A stretch of DNA of 64,000 nt from Hofstenia miamia (GCA_004352715.1 SCFE01000009.1:300611-364610); one strand, 5' to 3'; positions 35,645-47,229 are shown, counted from the stretch's first letter. Numbers and translations: made by a program. Notes: generated from the letters alone by a model not told the origin.

Positions 35645-35798
35645 CGGCACGCAATTGCTTACTACATATTTTTTAAATTGTTTTCAAATTGTATATCAAA
35701 GAGTTTAGCTTAAAGGACAACAATATTTCAAGTTCACACATAGATTGTATCTTGAATATACAATTGCGTAGTTCATATAAAATATTCAGAAAACTTAC

Positions 35799-36014
35799 AC
35801 TGTATTTGACTTGAAATAAAACATTGGTGGTGCCTGATGAATTTAGGTGATGAGTAGTAGTATTGAAGGAACATATTATTCGACTAGTCGTTTCTTGTTT
35901 TTGATAATGACCTATGCAAATTTCAGCATCGTAATTGAATGAATTCCATTTTAAAAATTTTGCAGACGTTTTATCTTCTGACAGCGTAACGTTTATCAAG
36001 AAACTGGATTTGCA
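35799..36014 (-). CDS. candidate upstream exon, possibly the N-terminus of the DSL ligand
   Basis: A 216-bp open segment (72 codons) lies between acceptor ACATTTTAG|TGCAAA and an excellent donor (TACAGT|GTAAGT). The encoded segment starts CKSSFLINVTLSEDK, contains several N-glycosylation sequons, and ends NVLFQVKYS, which could be the first beta strand of an MNNL domain (compare F-E-L-x-L-x-x-F-S). It is about 7 kb upstream of the next candidate exon. The phase-0 donor does not directly match the best acceptor of that exon, so either another exon lies between or this belongs to another gene. The exon itself looks real; its assignment is tentative. An N gap lies just downstream. Confidence 0.42.
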
Positions 36015-36019
36015 CTAAA

Positions 36020-38115
36020 ATGTTTATTGAATTTCGTACATCTATTATATAACAGACATATCAAGAAAATTATCATATAAATAGCACAATATGAGATTTC
36101 AACACTTCATTGTATATGAATGTATGTGATTGCCGCAACACAAGTCTTCGCAGGTTCGTACGTAAGTTTCAATTATTGCATTAATCGCCTAGTTAGTTCT
36201 AAATTGTTTTTCTTAATCCTAATTACATTGAGCGAACATATTATTGACTTACATATACTAACTCACATATGCAGACGCTTGAAAACTAAGCTATCTGTGA
36301 ATCAAACGAATAAATCCTTTTCACTAGATTGAAGCAATAGTAAACATTATGATACCATAAAATTTAAATGTCTGCAATCAAATATCTATTTAAATACAGA
36401 ATTATGAATTTTTAATGCAAATACAATTCAAATTGGTATGAAATCAAGAAAAAAAATTTCAAAAACAACTTAGAATTCTTAGAAATACTATGCATGTAGT
36501 ATTCAAAACTAGACTTGGAAATATCAATGTATACATTTTCTTTGATTTTTGAGAATACAATTAATTTAAATATATCCTTAGTTTTATACTGTATGAAGTT
36601 AAAATCTAGTATGAATGGATTAAGTAATTTCCAAATTTTGAAATGAAATACTTGCAAATTTAATAAGAATGTTGGTATGTTTATGCATAAGTTACATATT
36701 TACATGTAATTTCAAAATTAAGTAAATTGCAAAGTAAATCAAAACATACCGAGTTATAATATAGTTGAAGAAAATAAATAAGAAAAACTATGGTATTTGC
36801 TCTCATTGGAAACAAACAATTGCAAATAATCCGAATTTGTGGCACTCTGGAACAAAGTTGTTGTTGCTAAGACTGGTTGTGTTTAAAATAGTTTTAAAAT
36901 CTCATATGCCAATTTCAGAGCAGTGATTGAAAGGATGTGATATACTTTTCTTTTACAAGATTTAAGTGAAGAACATAAACTGTTGTACGTCTTTTATCTC
37001 GATCAACCATTAGATGGCGTTGCTAGTTTTTGAAACTCCAATCAGAATTTAAAGTAATTGACTAATTGTAATGACTGACATGTGTTATTTTAGGTTTTGT
37101 GACCACAAGCGATGAATGGCTTACGTGTGTCACTACTAAGGAAATTAAATTTAATTTTAGAACGAATTATAAACAAACAATATTCTTCTAATTGTCAGCT
37201 GAATTTAAAGTAGGATGAAATATATAATTTTCAAAAAATTCAAATTTCGAAGGAAACTTTTTGTTTTCAATTGAGATTTTTTTTAGACAAAGATATTTGA
37301 AATTTTCCTTCTCTTCAAAAGTGCTTAGGCTAGCTGTTCCCCCTATAAATCTTAATGCTCAATTATTTGAAATATTTTCAACATTCACGGTAAGAGAAAC
37401 GTTTAGAGACTTTCAATTGCAAATTAATTTTTCAAAGTTTTTTTTAAAGTTTGTTTAACGTCGTTTAAAAGTTGTTTCCTATAACTATGGTTGATTTTAT
37501 AATAGATACAAATACTCTAAAACCTCAAGCATTTTTTTGCTATATCCAATTTGAGTGCAATCAGGAAATTTATCAGAAGTTTTGGCAATTATGAATTTAG
37601 CATTTTTGCATTTCGAATAATTCAAGAATGGATTTCTTAAGGAGGAAAATTATTACAGAATTTGATAAAATATATGTCTGCATAATTATAGCATGCCTAA
37701 GATATTTCTAATAATTATCTAAATCTCAAGTGCAGTAGAGTAGTTAATCTAAAATAAGAAGTCAGACAAGTCCATTTTTTTACTTTACGCTCAAAATTTG
37801 CAGAGTTGAATGAATAATACTGTGTGCTTAGATCATGGACCTCAAATGTATAGAAAGCGACACGAATATTACCTGTGGCCGTCATTGAAGGTCTAAAAGT
37901 TTTATGAGCATACATATCATATCTCTATATTATGTATTGTACCATTATGGTTGTATTACGCTTGTGATTTTATTTTTTCAGTTTGTCTCCCTACCTCAAT
38001 TACTGTGCAGTAAACAAATGGAGTCAAGCGACAACTTTGCTATATTAACTGAATATAATTGTTGATAGGTACGAAGTTAAACAAGCCGTTTTTATATCCT
38101 TAAAACTATTAGCAA
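36020..38115. other. AT-rich non-coding stretch
   Basis: Nothing recognisable seen; no further exon of the DSL gene was identified. Confidence 0.35.
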
Positions 38116-38118
38116 TCA

Positions 38119-38126
38119 TCAGTAGT
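38119..38126. repeat. left 8-bp target site duplication of the hAT MITE
   Basis: TCAGTAGT, repeated exactly at 38820-38827. Confidence 0.9.
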
Positions 38127-38819
38127 CAGGGCTTTCAAAGCTTGAATTTTATTAAATTCAAAGTTTGATTTGAAATTTGAAAGTCTGAAAATTGTATTTC
38201 AAGTTTGATATTTCTTACATACAAAATAAAGGCCTATTTGTTAGACTAATATGTAATTAAATTTACATGTAGCAATGAGGTAGGCTAAAAACCACATAAT
38301 GCAGATCTTACCTATATTTTGTAGCAATATGGAGTATGTATAGTAGAACATAAATTAATCATGCATAGTACATTGTTTATATAGAAAGAAAATAAGATTA
38401 TTACACTTATTGCATAGAGACATAATTTGTAGTAAATGCTCCTGTGACTTTTAAGCGTGTTGAAATGGCCTATTAAATTATTCCAGGTAAATCAAGAAAA
38501 CAGAGCAACATACATGATAGTCACAAAGTGTGTTAACTGTTATCTTAATTATCAAACATGCTAAGTGAATGAGTCTCAGAGTGAATGAATTTACAAAGCC
38601 AATATTATGTCTGTCAGAGGCCTGCAATTTCAATATTAATAAAAAATTCTAAATTTATTATATATTTAAAAATTTACCATAAAATCATATTGGTGAAATC
38701 TAATGATGTTGTGTAAATTTTGCCAAAATTTGAATATCAAAGTTTGTTCTTTAGCCCCCAAAGTTCTGTTTGAAATTAGAATTTTCGTAAAATTTTAAAA
38801 ATTTGATTTGAAAGCCCTG
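38127..38819. mobile_element. hAT-type MITE (693 bp) with perfect 8-bp target duplication
   Basis: The left end CAGGGCTTTCAAAGC and the right end, read inward as CAGGGCTTTCAAATC, match at 14 of 15 positions. The 8 bp on both sides are identical: TCAGTAGT at 38119-38126 and at 38820-38827. CAG-type ends with 8-bp duplications define the hAT superfamily. The core holds irregular TTTGAAATTTGAA words and no transposase, so it was moved by another element's enzyme. Confidence 0.93.
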
Positions 38820-39409
38820 TCAGTAGTACATTTCGACCAACTTTTTTTACAATCATAGACCATGATATAGGTACACATGAATATGGATAAATTATTGATC
38901 TCACAGAAGCATCGAAATTATTTTTTATATTAGTTATTTTCCAAATTACGTAGTCATAATCTGCATTTGACGTCATAACATGAGATTAATTTAAGCGTCA
39001 AGTCATTAGCAACGTAATAACTGATTTGATTTCATGCGTATTCTTTGCAGGTCAATGTACCGGGAGCAATTAGGAACACTCTTTAATAATATTACAAAGT
39101 TTAATCCTTTATATTATAAATGGTATTGTTCTTGCCCAAAAACATTGATAAAGCAAACTATTAGACCCTATTATCCATCAAGTTTAATTAAAATATTCTC
39201 TACATATATACACCCCTTTGGTCTTTCTGAATTTTTCGATATTTTGTTCAAATAGATATTTTTAAATGCATTTTTCTCTTAAACGACATATGTATTTATA
39301 AGAAGTATATAAGAATATCCCAAACCCAAGTAATGAAAAAATATCTAATTTCCATGTCCAACACTTGCTTCGAGATAATAGGACAAATCTCTCCGTAATT
39401 AAGAAACTA

Positions 39410-39988
39410 CAGGGTGGTCGCTAGAAAAGCAGAACATTTGAAGGTCAAATTAACCATGAATAAAATGTGTGCTGAAGTTTGCATACAGACAATTCGGGTA
39501 TAACAAAAAGATATCTGATCGGTTCTTTTGAAAAGATAATTAAAATAAATTGTCTTCTATTTTAAGCATTAAGCTATCTATGCCATGTTATACCAAACGC
39601 TGCATACAAGCTGCTAATGTGAATCTACTCCTGATTTCATTGAACCGGAAGATTGGCCTTCCAAAAGTCCAGACCTGAATGTCATGGATTATTGCATTTG
39701 GAGCTTGTTATTAACAGAGCTTTAGAATTGTCGACGTGACATAAAATCTATTGATGATTTGAAAACGAGCTTGGGAAAAGCTTGGAACGATATTCCACAA
39801 GTTACCCTTAAAAACGCTACACAAGCTTGGATTTCTAGGTTAAGACACTGCTCTGAAGTTCACGGAAGGCATTTTGAACATCTATGAGTGTAATATAACA
39901 TATGCCTTTAAAAAACTTTGTAAAAGTTATTCTTTGTAAAAATAAATAGCAGTTTGGCAAATTTTCTGCTTTTCTAGAGACCACCCTG
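39410..39988. mobile_element. internally deleted mariner-like element (579 bp)
   Basis: Terminal inverted repeats of 25 bp with a single mismatch begin CAGGGTGGTC and continue CTAGAAAAGCAGAA. They are flanked by TA on both sides (39408-39409, 39989-39990), the Tc1/mariner target. Only the last part of a transposase remains between them, so the 5' half of the gene has been deleted. Near-perfect ends suggest fairly recent movement. Confidence 0.92.
39639..39887 (+). pseudogene. mariner-like transposase, C-terminal remnant
   Basis: About 82 codons remain, broken by a single in-frame TAG, and end at TGA. The segment DWPSKSPDLNVMDYCIW is the family signature W-P-x-x-SPDL-N-x-x-D-Y; the Asp of MDY would be the third catalytic acidic residue of the DDD/DDE triad. 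The rest (LKTSLGKAWNDIPQVTL, HCSEVHGRHFEHL) fits the usual C-terminal helices. The DNA-binding domain and the first two catalytic aspartates are missing. It lies inside the element at 39410-39988. Confidence 0.85.
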
Positions 39989-39999
39989 TAGTACAGCTA

Positions 40000-40980
40000 C
40001 TAAAGATACAGGCGAAAATCAGAATTTTGTTTGAGCACTTTTGCACGAAATAAAAGCTTGACATCTTCTAGGCATAGATTCAATAGGTTTTCTCAAGATT
40101 TCACTATCCAATTCTTGATGCCAGACGCGTACGAGAGAAGATAGGAGGGCTTTCTTCGTCGGAAGCCTCTTTCTAATCACTTGTCTCATATTCATAAATT
40201 GTTTTGCCTGAAAAGAGAAAGTAAAATGTAATACATGTAAATATAACTGACTTCAAAAACATCGATGAATTTAGAAATAGCAAGAGGGTGGGGGAAGACA
40301 TTCTAGCGTAAGTGTGTGCAAACGAATCCCATTTCTTCAATTCCAAGAGCGCCAATTGGTAGACAGATCTTTTGACATTTTCAAATTATCCCTCACTTCA
40401 AGAGAATAAATTTTACTGCTGTATTTACTCTATTGCACATGGATATTTGCCCACATTTTGCAGATAATCTATATCAATGAATTATACAATTTAAAGGGTT
40501 TCTTAGTTATTATGAAAAATTTAGCATCAAGAATGATGGGAATAAACTAGAAATTAAATTTTTAAGTCCCATGGACGGAGTGATTATGTAGTAAATTTTT
40601 ATGAAACTACACACATCAAGGCTCATACTCTTGATTTAGTTTTTGTACAGAAGCTCAAATTAACATCTTTGAGGTCTGCATTCTATTGTTAAGTGTAAGT
40701 GAAATTCTGCACCATTTCCCTGTAATTACTAATATATATATATTTTTTTTATTAAATTACTTTACTTTCTAAAGAAAGTTACAAATTTATAAAAACTATG
40801 TACAAAATAAATATGAGTTGCTTTCTTGGCAACAAGAGTAATTGCATATCAGATGAAAGGAACAATGATAACTAAAGTTGTAATTTTTAAAAAAATCCAA
40901 AAAGAATGCCTTTAATGCCTTTGGAACGTTTTTTGACCATCAAATATATAAATCTCAGTATGGAGATGAATATAATTTGC
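40000..40980. other. non-coding stretch
   Basis: Nothing recognisable seen; a short (TA)n run is at about 40729-40742. Confidence 0.35.
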
Positions 40981-40984
40981 AACT

Positions 40985-41490
40985 TTAATTATTCTGTTGA
41001 AAAATAAATAGCTGGTAGATTTTGACGTGAAAAATGTTTTGTCTGAACTTCTTGTTTAAGTACGAGGAATAAATATATCTATAAACTGAAACATTTCGAT
41101 AGTTAGATGGCACTCCATGAACAATAACTCTTTGTTTACGCTTAGGTAAACAAGATGACAACAACTTCGTTAAATTCATTGGGATACAAAACGCGGCAAG
41201 TTTTGAAGCAATTTGAAATAATTTACTTTGTCAAACGCCTTAGCAAAGTCAATGTACATGCTGGAGAACTTTCATCCGATGCTGAGCAAATTTTTCAATA
41301 TGTTTTAATAATTTTTGTTATTGTAGATCGGTTTTTGAAGAAGCAATGCTGAGAAGAAGAGATAAAGTCCATGATGATACGAGATAAAATATTGTATAGA
41401 ATTTTATCAAAGGCCAATGGTAGTTTAGGTAGAATATTGTTGGGTAATTTGCTATGATATTTTTATATCCTGACTTATGAATTGTGAACC
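40985..41490 (-). pseudogene. decayed LINE reverse transcriptase, minus strand
   Basis: Reading the minus strand across frameshifts gives, in the right order, FDKILYNILSRIIMDFI and SSSQHCFFKNRSTITKI (the QHGF-x-x-x-RST block), MYIDFAKAFDKVNYFKLL (RT motif A, here intact with the catalytic Asp) and PKRKQRVIVHGVPSN (the F-L-x-x-R-x-Q-x-V block). This is the fingers/palm of a jockey/CR1-like RT. The GVPQG and FADD region that should follow is not recognisable. Confidence 0.75.
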
Positions 41491-41639
41491 AATGTGTGAT
41501 TAAAACATTTCATGGTTATAGAAATAATAATTTTCATGTACTCTCGAATGATCTTGAAATTGCTCTTGGAAATTTATGTTTCTGTTTCAACAGATCTCAG
41601 CATTATCTTTGATATCCTCGATTATGTTGTCATGGAAGT

Positions 41640-41993
41640 ACATGAAGCCTATTACCTATTCAAACCTAAGAGGATGCAACATAGCTCAATTCCATGCTCT
41701 GATTCAGAACTAATACTACTTAAGACAAAGCATCGTAAGACTGCGCAACAATATATGACATCGAAATCTAATGATGACTTGTTTCTTATAAATCATTCAA
41801 CAGTTCACCTATCTGAAAGAAGGCTAGCAGAGTACTTCTCACATATTATTCATTGGAACGAAAAGTAATGTGGGGAATTTATTCAAATTAACTAAGACTC
41901 TTTTTCAATCTTCAGGTTGCAAAAATGATGAGGATATGAATATAATAGTTCGGTACATATTATCCAAAGTGATTACATTCCTAATCAGATAAA
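41640..41993 (+). pseudogene. decayed LINE fragment between endonuclease and RT, plus strand
   Basis: An open frame ends with SELILLKTKHRKTAQQY, MTSKSNDDLFLINHS and RRLAEYFSHII, and after a frameshift continues NVGNLFKLTKTLFQSS. This fits the linker of LINE ORF2 (L-x-x-L-x-x-x-x-R-x-A...; D-x-x-K-L-F-x-L-T-x-x-L). It is on the opposite strand to the RT fragment immediately to its left, so the two are either separate insertions or an inverted element. Confidence 0.45.
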
Positions 41994-42379
41994 TAATTAT
42001 TTGAAAAATAAAAAACTGCCTCTATTTCTAAAAACCACACTTTTTTATATTTTTATGTGGTTGCAACTTTAACTGTGTTGGCTACCCTCTATTTATATTT
42101 GCAAGGAAGCGAAATTGCATGACAATTCAAATGTCCTCCAATTTTATAGTTAAAGTCTCATGCTGCACAACATTTTGTAGCACTTGAAAACCTACAAAAA
42201 CTTTCCCAGGTTTTCCTTATTTCTTTTGTCAAGATAAATGTTTAAAGTTTCCCAGCATTAAAATTACATTATATGTAAACAATCCAATGACGTAACAGTG
42301 AAATTTAATTGAAACGCTTATCTTGACAAGAGAAATAAAGACCTGAACTTATACTCTTTCTACTAGATCTTCGCACATT

Positions 42380-43515
42380 CTGCTATCAGATGATCTAATG
42401 TATCTAATTCTTTCTTAAATAGCCTGCCTTTTTCATGTACGTCAACTCTTTTTTTCTACGTGCTTCTTAAACTTGTTTTCCTTGACTGTATGTTCTTGAG
42501 CTGCGAAAATCAGTGATTATTTTTTCTGTCCTTGTTGCTTCCTTATTTAGCCACTTATTCCTCATTTTCTATCACAGTTTTCTGCATTCCTCCAGTACTC
42601 TCCACGGATTGCCTTCTGCTTATGCCATGTTTGTCTCTCTCTCTACTCCTATCCTACTCAGTAGGCTTTTTCCCCTTCGCCTACTGTCCTCATTTTCCTT
42701 TACTACATACTGATCTCGAATAGTGATCCCGCAGATGATTTTCTAGATATTCTTGAAGTCCTAGTGCTTCCGCTTATACAGCTTTCTTCACACTTACCAG
42801 TGCTTTGTCTTCTTTTTGCCTTGACATTTATTGTCTATTGACACATCTATTTAGGTTGAATACTCCCTCTGCTCTTAGTAAGTTTCTAGTCTACCTTACC
42901 CTTAGTTCATCCTTCTTCCACCCACCATTACCGGTCTCTTGTATTTTTATCTAAATCTAATCTGCATTTCCTCATGATCTGCTATGTCTGTTTATATCAC
43001 TCCTAAGTTTTTTTACCCTGTCTTCACCTCCTCAATCTTGTCCCACTGCTGTTCCTGATCTACTGTCTCCAACTTTTCCCTGCATAGCCTGTAATTATCT
43101 CTTACATTAACTCTTTAGTCTATTTACTTCTTCTAACAGCTTGCGCAGACTGATTGCTCTCGTGCTGTCATTATCAGCGTTTCTGTTTCTCTTGTTATTC
43201 CTGCCTATTTAGCCACTTGTTGCTCCATTCTCTTCACCATTTTTCTGAATCCTCAAGCCAACTGCCTCTGAATACTTTTCTCTAATACACGCTTCATCCC
43301 AGATTTTCTACTTGCATTCTCCACTTGCTTCTGCAATATCTTTCTTGAGCTACCATACATCTTCAGGTCATCCATGTACTATGAGTGACTCACTTCTCAA
43401 GCATTCGTCTCTAACTTATACCCCATGTGAGTTTTTAGTTTTCTGCGATTGAGACAAACATTATTAGTGCCAAGCTGTCTCTGTGAAATTTAAGGCGATT
43501 TGCAAAAGTGTTATT
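42380..43515 (-). pseudogene. long decayed LINE ORF (YMDDLK-type RT), minus strand
   Basis: The minus strand is markedly purine-rich. It shows YMDDLKMYGSS at 43378-43352, the RT motif C (Y-x-D-D) in the form YMDDLK-x-YG known from a widespread invertebrate LINE group. Downstream are traces of its C-terminal part: ETETLIMTARE, then NYRLCREKLETVDQ at about 43097-43056, matching the conserved C-R-x-C-x-x-x-x-E-T-x-x-H knuckle (the first cysteine lost), and YVVKENED further on. Stops and frameshifts are numerous. The element seems to be the same family as the copy at 58.3-59.7 kb. An (ATT)n array abuts its 5' side. Confidence 0.65.
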
Positions 43516-43523
43516 GACCTGAA

Positions 43524-43565
<42 letters not shown>

Positions 43566-43575
43566 GTTATTATCA
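43524..43575. repeat. (ATT)n microsatellite
   Basis: About 16 units adjoining the decayed LINE. Confidence 0.95.
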
Positions 43576-44018
43576 GTTGTTGAATTACATGGCTTTCAGT
43601 TTAAATATTTACGATTTAGATAGATGTCATACAATAGTGTTATCGGTATATCTAACTTCTATTCATTTAGTTTAAGTCGTTATAAAACTAAATAGAAAAT
43701 TGTAAATTACCGATGTGGCACTTTATTGGCTTTACTTCTCTCCATCAGAAATGTGAAAATCGTAAAATCATTCAAAGACCATTAAGTACACAACAATTAT
43801 TGTAAATATTCAATAAATCTTAATAAAGGTATATAAAACCACATTAACTACGCAAGTAGATTGATCGTAGGTGTAAGAATTTTGATACTATAAGTTATTT
43901 TTAAATTTTTCTAATATCCCAGTGCATCACAAGCCCGAATCCCGTGAGCTGACACTCCTTATCACACCCAAAGCTTGGATCGAATTGTAAGTGTAACTCG
44001 GTAAAAAGTGAGATTCAA

Positions 44019-44020
<2 letters not shown>

Positions 44021-44053
<33 letters not shown>
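44021..44053. repeat. (AT)n microsatellite
   Basis: About 16 units, ending where the MITE starts. Confidence 0.95.
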
Positions 44054-44056
<3 letters not shown>

Positions 44057-44354
44057 GGTGAGTCAAAAGTCATTGCCAACTCAAAAATCCAAATGAACAA
44101 TGAGCAATTCATAAAGTTTCGCACAAATTTTTCGGTCCGTACTTGAAAACTTTGATGATAGAAATCTATGATAATAAATAAATTTAAAATTTTCGTTAAT
44201 TGAAGCTGATCAAAGACACGTGTAGCGAATAATCCTATTTGTGACTTGCAAGAGAAAAATCGAAAAAATACCCCATGGATATGTTCAGAAGATCTTCACT
44301 TGACTTCACAAAACAGTGTCAGGCTTGCTCGATGATTTTTTGAGTTGACTCACT
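44054..44354. mobile_element. Tc1/mariner-like MITE inserted in a TA repeat
   Basis: The left end reads CAGGGTGAGTCAAAAGTC and the right end, read inward, AGTGAGTCAACTCAAAAAATC. The common core is TGAGTCAA, followed by CTCAAAAA(A)TC at different distances. TA repeats flank both ends. There is no transposase frame. Confidence 0.6.
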
Positions 44355-44364
44355 ATATATATAT

Positions 44365-44453
44365 NNNNNNNNNNNNNNNNNNNNNNNNNNNNNNNNNNNN
44401 NNNNNNNNNNNNNNNNNNNNNNNNNNNNNNNNNNNNNNNNNNNNNNNNNNNNN
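44365..44453. other. 89-N assembly gap
   Basis: The 77 bp after the gap (44454-44530) repeat the 77 bp at 44278-44354 exactly, so the gap lies within a local duplication or a mis-join. Confidence 0.95.
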
Positions 44454-44528
44454 GATATGTTCAGAAGATCTTCACTTGACTTCACAAAACAGTGTCAGGC
44501 TTGCTCGATGATTTTTTGAGTTGACTCA

Positions 44529-44530
<2 letters not shown>
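44454..44530. repeat. 77-bp exact repeat of the MITE right end
   Basis: Identical to 44278-44354, from GATATGTTCAG to TTGACTCACT, then (TA)n. It is either a second MITE copy in tandem or the same end assembled twice. Confidence 0.9.

Positions 44531-44531
<1 letters not shown>

Positions 44532-44576
<45 letters not shown>
44532..44576. repeat. (TA)n microsatellite
   Basis: About 22 units with one interruption. Confidence 0.95.
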
Positions 44577-44589
44577 GCATAGGAAATAA

Positions 44590-46765
44590 AGTTATTTTAT
44601 TCTGGAAGATAAAGCTATCTCATTCTGAACTATGATAACCAATTACAGTCAAGTATTTGACTTTTGTTAAGATATTGTAAGACTTTGGAATTGAAATCCA
44701 TTCATTTTTAAACCTGGCATGATTTGATATTGTGAAAAGTGCAATGAATAGATCCATTAGAAAAGTAAAATATTTTCCATATATTTATCTTTTATTAATG
44801 ATTCTTCAATGAATTCTTTTATTGCACTTAATGTATTGGAGTAGCCTAGTTCTATTAATTTAGTTAGATAACTCTAGCATATGGGAGAATATAAGATTTA
44901 TGTAACCTAGACATTTGTGTTGTTTAGAAATTCTTATTTATTGTTAGATACAATTTTGAAATTAAAGTGGTAAAATATTTTGACTATTTTTATGTGTGTC
45001 GTGTCGTATAAAAGAGTCAACTTACTTCCCAAGCCATGTTTGTACATCGTCAGCAATGATATCAAATAATAGAAATAAGCTATTTTATATTACTTTGACA
45101 CTAAACTATAACATTATGAAAAGTAGAATCATTGGAACTGTAGACTTTAAAAATATAAATATAAACACTGATATCCTAATTTTATGTAAAACGTAAATAT
45201 CTGAAGTGTCAATTGGAAAAACAAACGGCTAGGTGATTATATATGATAGAGTTTATACAAAAAAGAAAAAACTTTTAAAGCTTGTAGTTCAAGAGTGAAA
45301 TATATTTTTTCGATGGTTCCTCAAACCAATCTATCCAGGAATTTTTTTATTATAATGTGTTCCTTCGTTGGCATTACAATTCGTCTGTTATGCAGTTATT
45401 TTTAGATAAATTCATTCCAAATCCATAAAATACTGGTCTTCTAGAGCATAAAATTCTAATTATAGATTTTTATAACAAGATGCTATTTTTGGATTTATGT
45501 TAGTAAATAATTAAAAGTGTCACCTGGATTGCTTTGATAATTAATATAGATTACGCACTTTTGTGTTCTTTAATTTAACAAAATTTTACGAGGTTAATAA
45601 TTCATCGACCTGAACAAAATGATCTTTAGAAGCCTATTAATAGCTTCAAGGTACACTGCCCCCGAAATTTCTAGGAAATGAATTAAAGCAATTTTGCAAT
45701 GAGCCACGTTCAATTTTGATATAAAATAACCTTAAAGTTTCAATGATTGTCTGCCTATAATTATGTACATACCACGCAATGTTCCACAGACAATTAGAAT
45801 AAATTTCTTTTGGAAATGTCAATGAACTCTACATGGCAATTTGACGCATCTATGGGTAAGTGTGACTCCCTGCTATGGTTATAATTGTTAACATTTCTGA
45901 TAAAAATTATTCCTTATTCAATGGAAATACGATTTCCAAAAAGCCTTCGAATTTTTCTAATACCTAGTCATCAGATAATAATGAAAGAGTAGTAACTAAT
46001 ATAGTAGAGGTCGGCAATAGTGACAGCGGCTTGATTTTCTAAACATTCAGTTTTGACGAATTTTTGTCGACTATAAAAAAATATCATGTGTCAAATACAG
46101 TGTATGTAATATGCGTGTATATGAATTATATTTTACAGAATATAGTGTGAGTTTTATACAGTCCATGTATTTAAGAAATTAGATGTTTTGAATGTACATC
46201 TACAAGGATGGAAAAAAACGACTTATTAAACAAAAAACGTACATTTACGCGAATGCATTGACATTAAATTATCTTAATAATTACTATAGAGAAATATTTT
46301 CAATATTGCCGAATATTCATCAATTTGTACTCGAGAATATTTTTACTATTATCGAGTTTTCACTATTGCTGCATTCACTATTGACAAACTTGTTATTAGT
46401 AAAATACATACATTTTCATTTGGTGCAGTGAGAATTCTTCACAATTGCCAAATCCTTATTATTGCAATTCTCGTCTCTAACTATAAAATACCAGTTTATT
46501 ACTAGTGGTGTCATACAAGTACAAAAATGTGTCCGGGCCTCCTTACTCTAAATTATAAACATGAATGATAATTCCAAACTTTGGTTAACATCAATAATTT
46601 TTCTTTTTCAGATGATATCACATTGCTTGGTTCTTCCAGTATCAATTTTTAATAGGATTTCAATGATTTATTACAGTGGGCTAGTGATAGTTGTATGTAT
46701 TTACTTTAACCCACTTAACTTTAGTTATCTATTTATATGCGCTTGCTTTGAAACTTCTCTTGTTC
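44590..46765. other. AT-rich region without a recognisable gene
   Basis: Open frames at 46192-46431 and 46561-46809 carry no domain and match base composition; I do not call them genes. Confidence 0.35.
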
Positions 46766-46769
46766 CACA

Positions 46770-46925
46770 ATTATTAAATATTAAGGAGATCATATGTCAA
46801 ATGACTTAACCTGGCAAGCTCATATTCTTATCAAGCTCAAATCCTCTAGCAGTGCATTTTTCAAACTTAAGCAATTGCTCCCTTTTAAGCAAATTTCATC
46901 AATGCAATTGCAAAGTCAAGATGGA
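46770..46925 (+). pseudogene. small LINE RT remnant
   Basis: MTWQAHILIKLKSSSSAFFK followed by LKQLLPFKQISSM resembles the segment after the RT palm (L-S-W-x-x-HI-x-x-x-x-x-K). It is short, so the call is tentative. Confidence 0.4.
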
Positions 46926-47097
46926 TAAAATCTATGACTTTCCACATTTTTCCTACGATTTCATTTTAATGATGCTTAACTAGGAGTGACGCTTTACGCA
47001 TTGAACTCTATCTCACATACAAAGAAAGACTGACTTGAAAAAAAAATAAACTAAGACATCTAATAGATAGAAACCAAGATTGAAAACCTTTCCAAAG

Positions 47098-47225
47098 TAG
47101 TATGTGAAACTACTTCCAACTCTGGTGCATAATACATTGAAAAGACGTCAAACAATTTACAAACCAGAATTAGAGACCACAAAATCAGTCAACCATCACC
47201 TTAAGAACTGTGATATGAAATTGAC
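47098..47225 (+). pseudogene. possible GIY-YIG nuclease remnant
   Basis: CETTSNSGA, a stop, then YIEKTSNNLQTRIRDHKIS resembles the second half of a GIY-YIG endonuclease (YIG-x-T-x-x-x-L-x-x-R-I-x-x-H), as found in Penelope-like retroelements. The conserved Gly is replaced by Glu. This is a single short motif. Confidence 0.3.
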
Positions 47226-47229
47226 ATAT

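Noticed and set aside
35334-35708. Open frames through the 117-N gap
   Set aside because: They translate TA repeats and Ns. The real signal nearby is the spliced minus-strand exon at 35799-36014.
40173-40355. Minus-strand 60-codon frame as a gene
   Set aside because: No domain, no splice or start context and length expected by chance.
46192-46809. Two hydrophobic open frames as possible membrane proteins
   Set aside because: Hydrophobicity follows from T-rich codons. No conserved motif, and decayed LINE sequence begins at the end of the second.
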